Positions 8,053 through 18,500 of a stretch of 64,000 bases of DNA are shown piece after piece. A model generated the notes under the pieces. The model made no database searches. It had not been told where the DNA came from and was given only the letters and a program-made list of their open reading frames with translations. A program made the translations under genes and the position numbers. Each line of letters opens with the position of its first letter. Position 1 is the first letter of the stretch. This DNA is from Lachnospiraceae bacterium UBA3850 (lineage in GTDB: Bacteria; Bacillota; Clostridia; Lachnospirales; Lachnospiraceae). The stretch spans positions 495 to 64,494 of the forward strand of contig DGHK01000006.1 in NCBI GenBank assembly GCA_002392655.1, in the 5' to 3' direction.

Positions 8053-9603
8053 ATGGCAATTAAACTGGTATTACTTATAATATTTTTTGCTGTAATGCTG
8101 GGAATAGGAATCTACTCCAGACAGAAAGCAAAAAGTGTAAATGACTATGTTCTCGGCGGACGTACGGTAGGTCCGTGGATTTCGGCATTTGCATTCGGAA
8201 CATCTTACTTCTCGTCTGTAGTATTCATAGGATACGCCGGACAGTTCGGTTGGAAGTTTGGACTGTCCTCAACATGGATAGGACTTGGAAATGCATTTAT
8301 AGGAAGTCTTCTCGCATGGCTTATTCTCGGTCGTCGTACCAGACTTATGTCTCAGAAGCTTGATGCAAAAACTATGCCTGAATACTTTGGTAAGAGATTT
8401 GATTCTAAGTCACTTCGTATAGTGGGTTCTATTATTGCATTTATCTTCCTTGTACCTTATACAGCCGGTGTTTATAACGGTCTCTCCAGACTGTTCGGAA
8501 TGGCTTTTGATATCGACTATCGTATATGTGTAATCGTTATGGCGCTTCTTACAGGTGCATATGTAGTTATCGGTGGATATATGGCAACTGCTTTAAATGA
8601 TTTCGTTCAGGGAATCATCATGCTTATCGGTATCTGCGCAGTTATCCTTGCAGTATTGAATGGTCAGGGTGGATTCTTAAATGCAGTTAAGGAACTGTCA
8701 AAGGTTGCTACAGATCCTGCAGTTACAACTCCTGCACTGTCAGAGTCACAGGGACTGTTTGCAAGCTTCTTCGGACCTGATCCGCTTAGTCTGCTCGGAG
8801 TTATAGTTCTGACATCACTCGGAACTTGGGGACTTCCTCAGATGGTTCACAAGTTCTATGCCATAAAGGATGAGAAAGCTGTTAAGACAGGAACGGTCGT
8901 TTCTACATTTTTCGCTATTATCATAGCAGGTGGATGCTACTTCCTCGGAGGCTTCGGACGTCTGTTCGGAAGCTATCCCGGAATACAGATAACAAATCCG
9001 GATGGAACTCCCGGAATTGCTTATGATAACATCGTACCTACTATGCTTTCCACACTTCCAGATATTCTTATAGGTATAGTTGTAGTGCTTGTGTTCTCAG
9101 CTTCTATGTCAACACTTTCATCACTTGTTCTGACTTCAAGCTCAACACTTACACTTGATCTTATCAAGCCTGTACTTGTGAAGAATATGAAGGAGAAGAC
9201 ACAGGTCAGATTGATGCAGGTACTCGTTATGGTGTTCATCATCATCTCAGTAGTTATAGCATTTAATCCTCCTACATTCATCGCTCAGCTGATGGGTGTT
9301 TCGTGGGGAGCACTTGCCGGAGCATTCCTGGCACCATTTATGTTTGGCCTCTACAGCAAGAAGATCACCAAAGCCGGAGTTTGGGCAAGCTACATCCTCG
9401 GTGTAGGATTTACAGTTGTAAATATGTTCTGTCATATCATAGAATCACCTATCAATGCAGGTGCAGCAACTATGGTTGCAGGACTTATAGTAGTACCTAT
9501 TGTGAGTGCGATAACGCCTAAGCCTGATCAGGAGAAGGTAGCAGAGATATTCTCATGCTATGAGAAGAGGGTTTCAGTTCCTGAGAAGGAGAATCTGGGT
9601 TAA
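8053..9603 (+). CDS. sodium:solute symporter (SSS family)
   Basis: A 516-residue membrane protein with about 13 hydrophobic helices and SSS-family signatures. These include SVNDYVLGGRTVGPWISAFA at the first loop, the YFSSVVFIGYAG unwound helix, TGAYVVIGGYMATALNDFVQ in the central core, and FSASMSTLSSLVLTSSSTL as the sodium-site helix. It is closest in style to the PutP-like members that import proline, pantothenate, sugars or carboxylates with sodium; the substrate cannot be told. ATG 8053 follows AAGGGAGAAT; an upstream in-frame TTG at 8029 lacks a ribosome site. It has its own promoter and terminator, so it is monocistronic. Confidence 0.92.
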   Translation: MAIKLVLLIIFFAVMLGIGIYSRQKAKSVNDYVLGGRTVGPWISAFAFGTSYFSSVVFIGYAGQFGWKFGLSSTWIGLGNAFIGSLLAWLILGRRTRLMSQKLDAKTMPEYFGKRFDSKSLRIVGSIIAFIFLVPYTAGVYNGLSRLFGMAFDIDYRICVIVMALLTGAYVVIGGYMATALNDFVQGIIMLIGICAVILAVLNGQGGFLNAVKELSKVATDPAVTTPALSESQGLFASFFGPDPLSLLGVIVLTSLGTWGLPQMVHKFYAIKDEKAVKTGTVVSTFFAIIIAGGCYFLGGFGRLFGSYPGIQITNPDGTPGIAYDNIVPTMLSTLPDILIGIVVVLVFSASMSTLSSLVLTSSSTLTLDLIKPVLVKNMKEKTQVRLMQVLVMVFIIISVVIAFNPPTFIAQLMGVSWGALAGAFLAPFMFGLYSKKITKAGVWASYILGVGFTVVNMFCHIIESPINAGAATMVAGLIVVPIVSAITPKPDQEKVAEIFSCYEKRVSVPEKENLG

Positions 9604-9651
9604 TTATTATTTTGCTTTATTATGGTTATGAATAGTGTGATTATATAAAGG

Positions 9652-9688
9652 GAGTGGCCGGACATTTAGTCCAGCCACTCTACTTTTT
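9652..9688 (+). terminator. terminator after the symporter gene
   Basis: GAGTGGC (9652-9658) pairs with GCCACTC (9674-9680), followed by TACTTTTTCT. The right arm lies inside the 3' end of the convergent gene, so the two genes share this sequence. Confidence 0.7.
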
Positions 9689-10298
9689 CTACATACATTA
9701 CTTCGCAGGCACCATCTCCAGTGTCATCTCTTGTGGTACTTGAGTACCAGTAGAAAGTTGATCCGTCCTTTTTAGAACCATCTACATCTACGAGATATCC
9801 CTGAAGTCTTATATAATCGCCCTGCTTGATTCTCATTATATCGTCTCTTATTGAACTATCCGCGGGAATCAGATGGGTGTTTGCCGAATGACAGGACACC
9901 TCATCGACACCGCCTACAGGTCCCAGAACGGAAATGTCATCTACATGCCAATAGTACCATCTGTTACTCTGCTCCCAGTTGAAGTCGATTTTGTCATTGT
10001 ACTCGGCAACCCTGCCCCAGGCGAGTGCTACGTCCTTTGGAGCCAGCATACCGTTCAGACTTCCGTCATTATAGTCTTCATCGTGAACCACAAGTGCACT
10101 TACATCATAGGAATATTTGAAGGCTATATCCATATCATAGCCGCCAATCTTCTTCTGAGTGCCGCCGGTTGCTTCCTTCTGAACCGGATCAGGAATTCCT
10201 TTAACACTTCGAACAACCCCGCGATGTGTGTACCAATAGCTGCCCAGAACAAATGCTATAAGAATCAGTATAATAAGCTGAAATCCGTATTTTCTCAT
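9666..10298 (-). CDS. membrane-anchored protein of an unnamed conserved family
   Basis: A 210-residue protein with one N-terminal hydrophobic anchor (residues 7-24) and an extracytoplasmic domain. The motifs APKDVALAWGRVAEYN, NRWYYWHVDD, CHSANTHLIPADSSI, IKQGDYIRLQGYLVDVD and SSTTRDDTGDGACEVMYV match an unnamed family I associate mainly with Proteobacteria, where the same SAN-HLIPA and S-TR-DTG-GACE blocks occur. The GDYIRLQGYLV region suggests an OB-like barrel. Function is unknown. It is a single gene facing the symporter; a Lachnospiraceae copy may point to old transfer. Confidence 0.7.
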   Translation of the reverse strand: MRKYGFQLIILILIAFVLGSYWYTHRGVVRSVKGIPDPVQKEATGGTQKKIGGYDMDIAFKYSYDVSALVVHDEDYNDGSLNGMLAPKDVALAWGRVAEYNDKIDFNWEQSNRWYYWHVDDISVLGPVGGVDEVSCHSANTHLIPADSSIRDDIMRIKQGDYIRLQGYLVDVDGSKKDGSTFYWYSSTTRDDTGDGACEVMYVEKVEWLD

Positions 10299-10404
10299 AA
10301 GAATACCTCTTTTAGGAAAGCTTCTGTTATCTATTAGCTTCTAAGCTACAGTATACTACATCAGAATATGTGTTTTAAAGACCGCAAGCGTAAAAATATA
10401 AGGT

Positions 10405-10434
10405 TTTACAAAGGATAGAATAAAGATGTATAAT
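10405..10434 (+). promoter_or_regulatory. sigma-A promoter for cvfB
   Basis: TTTACA (10405-10410), an 18-base spacer and TATAAT (10429-10434) lie 47 bases before ATG 10482. Confidence 0.65.
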
Positions 10435-10481
10435 ATAAAAGTTAGAGTGTAAGTATAGTAAACAGTTAATTGGAGAAATAA

Positions 10482-11360
10482 ATGAAACTTGGAACGTGGA
10501 ATATACTCAGAATAGACAGGATAAAGGATGTGGGTGCATATCTGACTGATGGTAAGGGACTTGAGGGAGATCCTTCAGTTGAAGATGTGCTGCTTCCGAC
10601 GAGACAGATTCCGGAAGGAATGGAAATGGGAGACAACCTGGAGGTCTTTCTCTATAGGGATTCTGAGGACAGAGTTATAGCAACAACCATAGAACCTTAT
10701 ATCACACTGGGTGAGATAAAGAGGCTCAAGGTTAAATCAGTTAGTGACATAGGTGCTTTCCTGGACTGGGGACTCAGCCGTGATCTGTTTCTTCCCTTTA
10801 AGGAGCAGACAGTTAAGGTTCAGCAGGAGAGGTCTTATCTGGTAAAGCTTTATATAGATAAGACAAATCGACTGGCTGCATCTATGAAGATTGCGAACTC
10901 TCTTAAGAGTGATAAAAACATAAATGAGCTCTTTAAAAAGGGCGACCATGTTAAGGGTGTTGTCTATAACATAAAGAAGGACTTCGGAGCCTTCGTGGCA
11001 ATCGAAGATCAAACTGAAGCTCCTTCCTACATCGCATCGGGGCTGATCCACTCAAGTGAGATATTCGAAAATCTGTATGTTGGTGATGAGGTAACATGCC
11101 GCATTATCAAGGTAAGGGAAGACGGCAAGATGGATCTGGCTATGCGTGATGAGATACCGCGTCAGATGGAAAAGGATGCAGAGATGGTTCTGGACATCAT
11201 CAGAAGCTATGGCGGTAGACTACCATTCAATGATAAAGCCGATGCTTCTCTTATAAAAAAGGAGTTCGGACTCAGCAAGAATGCTTTCAAAAGAGCAGTG
11301 GGAAGGCTTCTCAAAAACGGTGAGATTGAGATAAATACTGATAGCATAGTTATAAAGTAA
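10482..11360 (+). CDS. cvfB: S1-domain RNA-binding protein CvfB (YitL-like)
   Basis: A 292-residue protein with the CvfB layout. There are three successive S1-type beta barrels (about residues 1-65, 70-135 and 145-220), the last most typical with IKKDFGAFVAIEDQ, GLIHSSEIFENLYVGDEV and REDGKMDLAMRD. They are followed by a winged-helix domain (residues 225-292, DIIRSYGGRLPFNDKADASL). CvfB binds RNA and affects virulence and stress gene expression in staphylococci; its direct targets here are unknown. It has its own promoter. ridA begins 58 bases later after GGAGG, so the two may be co-transcribed. Confidence 0.9.
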   Translation: MKLGTWNILRIDRIKDVGAYLTDGKGLEGDPSVEDVLLPTRQIPEGMEMGDNLEVFLYRDSEDRVIATTIEPYITLGEIKRLKVKSVSDIGAFLDWGLSRDLFLPFKEQTVKVQQERSYLVKLYIDKTNRLAASMKIANSLKSDKNINELFKKGDHVKGVVYNIKKDFGAFVAIEDQTEAPSYIASGLIHSSEIFENLYVGDEVTCRIIKVREDGKMDLAMRDEIPRQMEKDAEMVLDIIRSYGGRLPFNDKADASLIKKEFGLSKNAFKRAVGRLLKNGEIEINTDSIVIK

Positions 11361-11418
11361 AGTATATCTCCATATAGAGATACATATAAAATCAATATAA
11401 AAATCGGAGGAAAAAGAA

Positions 11419-11796
11419 ATGAAAGAGATTATAGCAACAGACAAAGCACCTGCAGCAATTGGACCATATTCACAGGCAGTAAAGACAGGAAATCTCCTGT
11501 TTACATCAGGACAGATTCCGATTGATCCTGCAACTAACACTTTAGTAGAGGGCGGAATTGAGGTTCAGGCACGCCGTGTATTTGAAAATGTACAGGCGAT
11601 TCTTACAGCAAGTGGAGCAAGCATGAACCAGGTTGTTAAGACTGTAGTATTCCTGAAGGATATGAATGATTTTGCTAAAGTAAATGAGATCTATGCAGAA
11701 TACTTTACCGGCGATTTTCCTGCAAGAAGCTGCGTTGAGGTTGCACGTCTTCCAAAGGATGTTCTTATAGAGATGGAAGCAATCGCAGAGGTATAA
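11419..11796 (+). CDS. ridA: RidA family enamine/imine deaminase
   Basis: A 125-residue protein that matches RidA (YjgF/UK114) from end to end: [47 protein letters not shown] and the catalytic-arginine segment [20 protein letters not shown]. RidA forms cytosolic trimers that hydrolyse reactive 2-aminoacrylate and related enamines released by PLP enzymes. The start follows GGAGG at 11407-11411. A 28-base gap separates it from the long glycosyltransferase-type gene, so read-through into the next block is possible. Confidence 0.95.
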   Translation: MKEIIATDKAPAAIGPYSQAVKTGNLLFTSGQIPIDPATNTLVEGGIEVQARRVFENVQAILTASGASMNQVVKTVVFLKDMNDFAKVNEIYAEYFTGDFPARSCVEVARLPKDVLIEMEAIAEV

Positions 11797-11824
11797 GAAA
11801 ACTCTGCTCTAAAGGATTGAAACT

Positions 11825-14404
11825 ATGTCTGACAAAAGATTCGATGTACTGATTAAGAAGGATAGGGGCGACTTTATCCGTGATTTTAACAGTTATCTGG
11901 AAAAACACAGCGACGGTTACCTATTTATAGTTTCACCGGAGGATACATATCGGGGAGGCAGAAAGGGTAAGAAGTATTTGGAAGAAGCTGCAGAGAAGCT
12001 TGCCTGTATCCTAGACAATAATCCTGCAGCTGTTCTTGTTACACCCAAAAAGCTGTTTCAGTTTCCAAACAGAATGGCAGGAGTGATGATAAATGTATCG
12101 CTCGCCGCTCAGTCTGAAGTCAGACTCAGATATGAATATAAGTATAATTATGAAGCAGATTATCTGCTGAGACTTATAGAGAAGCATCCGTTCATGATAT
12201 GTCAGGAGATTGAGTATGAACAGGGTGATCCCGGCGATGGAAATTTCCGTGAGTTCAGTGGTATATATGATCCTGAGTGGTATATAGATGATATAGATGA
12301 TTTTCTGATTCCGCTTCTCAGGGATTCGAGTGATAGTAAGATCAGTTTTCTCATCCAGTATTATGCGATGTATAACATAACCTGCAGGCTGAATGCGAAT
12401 CAGAATAATAATAACCGTCACGTTCTTTCAGCTGAACAGACAGAGACATTCAGACAGAGGATATCTGAAGCTCTTCAGTTTATAGATGACGGAATAATAA
12501 TGGATACAAATATGTATCCGACATATAAGAATCAGTATCAGTTTTCAAGAATGCTTCTCAGATTCAAGAAGGGTTCAAATGATACTTTGACCCTGGGGAA
12601 AGCTCCAGGAACAGAGGAACCGGAAAAGGATGCTCTCTATCTGTATGAGGGTGAGCTTCCGGTATACTGCTCTGAGAAGCTTTTGTGTAATATTCAGTTT
12701 ATGGATTACAGTAATGGGTACCTCGAGATAGATGGTTCGCTGCCGGATATCTATGATAAGGATAAGGTCAGGTACTATTTTCAGGTTGAAGGCAAAAAGT
12801 TTGATGTGGACTTCTGTGAGAGATACAGCCTGGTAAAGTTCTTTGGTGTATCGGCTTATAAGAGATACAGCTTTCACGCATCAGTTCCGCTTGATGAGAT
12901 ATTTGCAGGAAAGAAGAAGATAGAGCTCAGATTCTATATCGAGTATGAGGGAATTCCTTACGAGGTCGGATATGAGTACAAATCACATACCAGCAGACTT
13001 TCGGTATATCCTTCTTCAACGTACTGGCACTTCGGAAGATACATAGCTACATCGGATATCTATATAAATGATCGTGGTCAGCATATCTCCACCGGAATAA
13101 TTATAAAGAGATATAAGTGGTTCAGGATGGCGGCGTATGAGCTGGGAATAGGTTTAGAGCTTCTTGTATCCTTCAAGATGCACAGATTCCGCTTCCTGCT
13201 TCTCAGGATGGCGTGGGTCCTCACTCATCCGTATTTCGGACATAGGAATATATGGATGTTTTTTGACAAGATTTATAAGGGCGGTGACTCTGCGGAATAT
13301 CTGTATAAATATGCATCGTCGGCCATAAAGGATAAGGACAGGAAGAAGGATAAGAATAGGAGATTTTATCCTGATAAGCTCTATTATCTGGTGGATAAGG
13401 ATGCAACGGATTATAAGCGCCTGAAACAGGAAGGCTATAAAGCTCTGAAGAGGGGAAGTTTCCTTCACAGACTTGTTTTCCTGAATGCGGATGTAATGGT
13501 TGTGAGTAACTCCACAGTGTTTGCATTTAATGACTACTATCTGGAAAACTCCAGATACATAAGAGGTATAGTTGATTTCCATACAGTCTGTGTACAGCAC
13601 GGTCTATCAGTTCAGAAGATTGCTCTTGCACAGCAGAGACTTAGAGATAACACCAGACTTTACTTCTGTGCATCTAAGTATGAGATAGAGAATCTGTCTC
13701 ATCCTGTTTATGATTACGTAGGATATGATGCGCTGAAGCTTACCGGTGTTCCGAGATATGATGGTCTGAAAAATGATGATAAAAAACAGATTATGATATC
13801 GCCGACCTGGCGGATGCAGTCTGCTAAGTTTGTTTCTAAAAATGAAGGTGTAGAGAGAGACTACAATCCTCTCTTTAAGCAGACCGCTTATTACAAGGTA
13901 TATAACAGCCTGATAAATGATCCCAGACTCCTTGAGGCAGCAAAGGAATATGGCTACAGGATAGCCTACGTCCTTCACCCAATCGTGAGTCCGCAGGCTG
14001 ATGATTTTGATAAAAATGATTTCGTGGATATCATTCCCGCAGTCGGAGATATGAGCTACGAGAAGATGTTCTGTGAATCCAGTCTGATGGTTACGGACTA
14101 TAGTGGTATTCAGTTTGATTTTGCATATATGAGAAAACCGCTTGTCTATTATCATCCGGAGGAACTGGAGGCACATTACGAGGAAGGAACCTTCCACTAT
14201 GACACTATGGCATTTGGTGAGATCGTAAGAAGGAAGGAAGAACTCATCGGACTTCTGATAGACTATATGAAGAGTGGATGTCAGATGAAGGAACTGTACA
14301 GGATGCGTGCAGATGATTTCTATGAATATAATGATCATAATAACTGCAGACGCATATTCGATGAGATAGTAAGATTTGAAAAGAAGCTTAGAAAAAAAGC
14401 TTAG
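11825..14404 (+). CDS. CDP-glycerol:poly(glycerophosphate) glycerophosphotransferase family protein
   Basis: An 859-residue protein. The C-terminal 370 residues carry the TagB/TagF-type transferase domain: FHTVCVQHGLSVQKIALAQQ, LKLTGVPRYDGL, MISPTWRM, YRIAYVLHP and the MVTDYSGIQFDFAYMRKPLV motif that closes the active site. The N-terminal 450 residues are not recognised; they lack a signal peptide and may be a beta-rich acceptor or scaffold region. Such enzymes add glycerol- or ribitol-phosphate to wall teichoic-acid or capsule chains at the inner membrane face. It precedes a CDF transporter by 12 bases in a co-directional run. No other teichoic-acid genes are visible, so the polymer is unknown. 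Confidence 0.85.
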   Translation: MSDKRFDVLIKKDRGDFIRDFNSYLEKHSDGYLFIVSPEDTYRGGRKGKKYLEEAAEKLACILDNNPAAVLVTPKKLFQFPNRMAGVMINVSLAAQSEVRLRYEYKYNYEADYLLRLIEKHPFMICQEIEYEQGDPGDGNFREFSGIYDPEWYIDDIDDFLIPLLRDSSDSKISFLIQYYAMYNITCRLNANQNNNNRHVLSAEQTETFRQRISEALQFIDDGIIMDTNMYPTYKNQYQFSRMLLRFKKGSNDTLTLGKAPGTEEPEKDALYLYEGELPVYCSEKLLCNIQFMDYSNGYLEIDGSLPDIYDKDKVRYYFQVEGKKFDVDFCERYSLVKFFGVSAYKRYSFHASVPLDEIFAGKKKIELRFYIEYEGIPYEVGYEYKSHTSRLSVYPSSTYWHFGRYIATSDIYINDRGQHISTGIIIKRYKWFRMAAYELGIGLELLVSFKMHRFRFLLLRMAWVLTHPYFGHRNIWMFFDKIYKGGDSAEYLYKYASSAIKDKDRKKDKNRRFYPDKLYYLVDKDATDYKRLKQEGYKALKRGSFLHRLVFLNADVMVVSNSTVFAFNDYYLENSRYIRGIVDFHTVCVQHGLSVQKIALAQQRLRDNTRLYFCASKYEIENLSHPVYDYVGYDALKLTGVPRYDGLKNDDKKQIMISPTWRMQSAKFVSKNEGVERDYNPLFKQTAYYKVYNSLINDPRLLEAAKEYGYRIAYVLHPIVSPQADDFDKNDFVDIIPAVGDMSYEKMFCESSLMVTDYSGIQFDFAYMRKPLVYYHPEELEAHYEEGTFHYDTMAFGEIVRRKEELIGLLIDYMKSGCQMKELYRMRADDFYEYNDHNNCRRIFDEIVRFEKKLRKKA

Positions 14405-14416
14405 AAGGGATTTTTT

Positions 14417-15541
14417 ATGAACGAAATGGAAGATGTTTATTCTCGCGAAAAAGTCATAGTTAGGACATCTGTTATTGGAATAATTGCAAATGTATTTCTG
14501 GCTTCATTCAAAGCATTTGTGGGGTTTTTGTCCAATTCGATAGCAATCATTCTGGATGCGGTAAATAACATGAGTGATATGGTTTCCTCGATAATAACTA
14601 TCATCGGAACCAAGCTTGCGGGAAAGGCTCCGTCTAAGAAGCATCCTATGGGCTACGGAAGGATAGAGTATCTGTCGGCGATGCTGGTGTCAGCGATAGT
14701 ACTATATGCAGGTATCATGTCCTTAATTGAATCAGTGAAGAAGCTTATTAGTCCGGCAGAGCCGGAGCATACGTCACTTTCCTTCATAGTTATGGGTGTA
14801 GCTGTACTGGTAAAGCTTGTACTTGGAACCTACGTGAAGAAGAAGGGTGTGGAAGTGAATTCCGGTTCACTTATCGCTTCCGGTTCAGATGCACTTTTTG
14901 ATTCTATCATTTCCGGATCAGTTCTTATATGTGCTGTCATATTTGTTATTACAGGTGTAAACCTGGAGGCTTATGTTGGCTTATTGATATCAGTTATAAT
15001 CATTAAGGCCGGTGTAGAGTTGCTGATGGACTCGATAGATGAGATCATCGGAAAAAGAATCGATCTTGAGACAGTTACAAGTATCAAGCAGGCGGTGTGT
15101 GAAGAGGAACAGGTGCACGGTGCATTTGACCTGGATATACACAACTACGGACCTGACACATACCTCGGATCTATTCATGTTGAGGTGGATGATACTATGT
15201 CCGCAGGTGAGATCGACGGAATGATCAGACGTATCCAGTCAAGAGTTTACAAGAAGACAGGTATATATCTGGAAAGTGTGACTATATATGCTGTTAATAC
15301 TCAGAATCCGGAGATTATCAAGATGAAGGAGAAGGTCAGGGAGATAGTCCTGGGGCATGAGGGGGCAAATTCGCTACATGGATTTTATGTAGATATGGAG
15401 AATCATATAATCAGATTTGATTATGTTACATCATTTGATAATGCAAATAAGGATGAACTGTACGAATCAATATGTCAGGCAATCAAGAATGAATATCCTG
15501 AATATGACCTGATAGTAGCAAGAGACTATGATATATCATAG
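14417..15541 (+). CDS. cation diffusion facilitator (CDF) family metal transporter
   Basis: A 374-residue protein with six predicted helices in the first 220 residues and a long cytoplasmic C-terminal domain. Metal-site signatures are SIAIILDAVNNMSDMVSS in helix 2 and SGSLIASGSDALFDSIISG in helix 5. The C-terminal part (HGAFDLDIHNYGPDTYLGSI, then HVEVDD) is the ferredoxin-like zinc-sensing dimerisation domain, extended here by a further 70 residues or so that read like a second such domain. CDF proteins export Zn, Mn, Fe or Co in exchange for protons; metal choice is not decided by the motif. It sits 12 bases after the transferase and 11 before the J-like/TPR gene, so all are probably one transcript. 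Confidence 0.9.
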   Translation: MNEMEDVYSREKVIVRTSVIGIIANVFLASFKAFVGFLSNSIAIILDAVNNMSDMVSSIITIIGTKLAGKAPSKKHPMGYGRIEYLSAMLVSAIVLYAGIMSLIESVKKLISPAEPEHTSLSFIVMGVAVLVKLVLGTYVKKKGVEVNSGSLIASGSDALFDSIISGSVLICAVIFVITGVNLEAYVGLLISVIIIKAGVELLMDSIDEIIGKRIDLETVTSIKQAVCEEEQVHGAFDLDIHNYGPDTYLGSIHVEVDDTMSAGEIDGMIRRIQSRVYKKTGIYLESVTIYAVNTQNPEIIKMKEKVREIVLGHEGANSLHGFYVDMENHIIRFDYVTSFDNANKDELYESICQAIKNEYPEYDLIVARDYDIS

Positions 15542-15552
15542 GAAGGGGTTAC

Positions 15553-18500
15553 ATGAACACAGTAGACATGTGGAAGGTTCTGGAGATAGAACCTACTAAG
15601 GATGAAGAGACAATAGTAAATGCATACAGGGCGAAGGTTGTAACGGTTAATCCGGAGGATGATGCCGAGGGTTTTATGCTTCTCAGACAGGCTTTTGAGA
15701 TGGCTATGAACTTCGCTCGTGAGGATGACGCTCTTGAAGATGGGGATGAATTGGAGGAGGAACCTCAGGATAAAACAGAGATTGATCTCCATATAGATAA
15801 AGTAAGGGCTATATATGAGGATCTGGAAAAAAGAAGAGATATCAGTTTATGGGAGGAGTGGGCAAATGATCCGCTTTCGATAGAACTGGATACGACCGAT
15901 CAGGTCAGAGAGGCTCTTCTTGTTTTTATCATGGGTCATTTTATGCTTCCTTCAGAGGTATGGAAGCTTCTGGATAAAACCTTCAGCATAGTTTCGGACA
16001 GGGCGGCTCTTCAGGAGATATTCCCACCGGACTTTATCGCATTTGTCATATTCCATATAGAGAATGAAGGTTTCGTTGATTATTCATATATAGAAAAAAG
16101 GGAAGGCTACGCTGAGAGAAATGGATGCACTATCCCTGAGGTTCATTTTGAAACAAAACCGGGTATTTTTGATCCTGAAAAGTATGAGACGGAGATTGAT
16201 TCGTATCTCAGATATCTCGGATTCGTTCAGTCATATAACAATAACATCAGGATGTATGAGATGGAAGACGGCAAAAATGCTGTCGACGATACTTTGTCCG
16301 ATGAAGAGGCTGAAGAGGTAAAGAAGCGTGCGGTTGAAGAGGCGAAGGTAAAAAGAGAAAAAGAGTTAGAGGTCTTTGCATCAGTTCTTGAGTATCTGAA
16401 CAGCTTCCCTTATTTTCATCCTATCCAGATTGCGGGAGAGATATACCTTCTGAATTATCTGGGAAGATATGATGAGGCGAGAGGCCTTGCCGAGGAGATA
16501 ATTCTTGGACATCATTTTGAAGAGAAGAATTATGCAATCGGAAGCGCTGCTTATATCCTGCTTATGGATACCATCCTCAGACCTGAAGCTACCAGTGAAG
16601 AGGAGAAGCAGAGGATATATGAGGAGTCAAGGCACTATGTAGATAGTGTGATCGAGGAGATTCCTGAGAACTCCGTATCACTTCTTGCAAGAGCGGTGCT
16701 GGAGCTGATAGAGGGCCGTTATGAGGATTCAAACGATACAGTAATTAGTGTGCTGGATACGAATTCCCGCATTTCTGAGGCTGTGTGGCTTTTAAAGGAA
16801 ATAAACAGAAGAACCATAGATTTCTTCGAGAAAAAGTTTGAGGCAGGTGAGCTTTCTGATAAGGAGAAGGTTGATTTCGCATGGGCATATTTCCGTGTGG
16901 AGGATGTTGATAACGTTTTCAGAATACTTGATCAGACTGAGCCAAATGATGAATGCATCTATGGTTATAACAATCTCTATGGCAGATGCTACCACATAAA
17001 AAAGAAGTATAAGGAGGCTCTTCCTTATCTTGCAAAATGGGTAGATATGCTGGAGGTTCTGATCGCCGATAATGAGTCCGGCAAAGAGCTTAGTAAAAAG
17101 GATAGAGAGAGAGTAAACAGAAGGGCGTTCTGTTACTATATGTATGCGTCATGTCTGGAAGAACTGGGAAGCTATGAGGATGCGGATTCCTTCTATAAGA
17201 AGGCTATTGATACAACCGGATTAAATACCGGCGAGCCAAATGAGAAGCTGTTCTATCAGGAGAGCTATGGCAAGATGCTGACTAAGATGGGCAGGCATGA
17301 GGATGCAATGAATATCTGGGATGAGATGATTGCCAGTATCGATCACTGTGTTCCTGCATATATTCACAGACAGGAGACTGCCTATGAGATAAAAAATGCA
17401 CAGCTTGTCATAGATGACTATTACAATATAACGAGAGACCTGCCGCAGTATGAAAATGCATATGTTCTGGCTGCTAAGGTTTTCTATATATATAATCAGA
17501 TAGAGGATGTAAAGTCCGTTCTGAAGAGAGCCGAAGAGGCAGGAATCAAGAGCGACAGACTCAGGATATTTGAGGCGAAACTTCTGGATGGCGAAGGTAA
17601 ATGGGATGAGGCCAGACAGCTTTTTGCAAAGATAGAGGAAAACATAGATTCAGGTGAGTCAGACGTAAAGGATCTGGCTGACTTCTATGCGGACATCGCT
17701 TCGATGCTTATAAATAAAAGAGAAAAAAATGGTGAACGAAAGTATCTCTATGAGGTCGAGAAATACCTGAAAAAGGGCTTCAAGAATAATCCTAAGAGTC
17801 TGAGACTTCTGTGGATAAAAACAGACCTGGAAGAGTTCAGAGGGAATGAGGCTGATACCGTTTATGATGAAATGCTCGGCTTCTATCCGAATGATTCTCA
17901 AATATACTATGAATACGGAGAATATCTGAAAAGAGCAGAGAAGCATGAGAAGGCAATCACTATGTATAAGAAGTGCCTTGAGCTTAATCCAAAGCATAAG
18001 TCTGCAAACAACAGGATTATGACCATACTTGAACAGGAGTATACTGAGAGAGAGAGGCGCGAGGACTATGAAGAGGCAGTCAGATATGCGACTGCCCAGC
18101 TGGAAATAATAGATGATGATTATTACAGGATAGAGAGAGCTCTTATGTACCTGGACGGCTATGAGCTGGAGAAGGCACGAGAGGATGCTGAGAAGGCTAT
18201 AGAGTTCAGAGCCGACAACACATATGCACATAATGCACTGGGACTTTACTTTTTAAAATCCCGCAGATATACAGATGCTCTTGATTGCTTTAAAAAAGCC
18301 ATAGAGGTTATGGAAGAGGGAGAGACTCCTACGCCGTTTTTGAATGCCTCAAGATGCTGTGAGTCTGTCGGAGACTTTAACGGTGCCATAGAGTATATGA
18401 AGATGTGTATAGAGAAGTTTGGGGATTCTATAAACAGGAAGAGTATACTCGCCAGACTGTATATGAAAAACAGACAGTACCAAAGTGCAGACAAGATATA

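Noticed and set aside
13607..14338. 243-residue minus-strand ORF in the glycerophosphotransferase gene
   Set aside because: Antisense of the conserved catalytic domain; no start signals.
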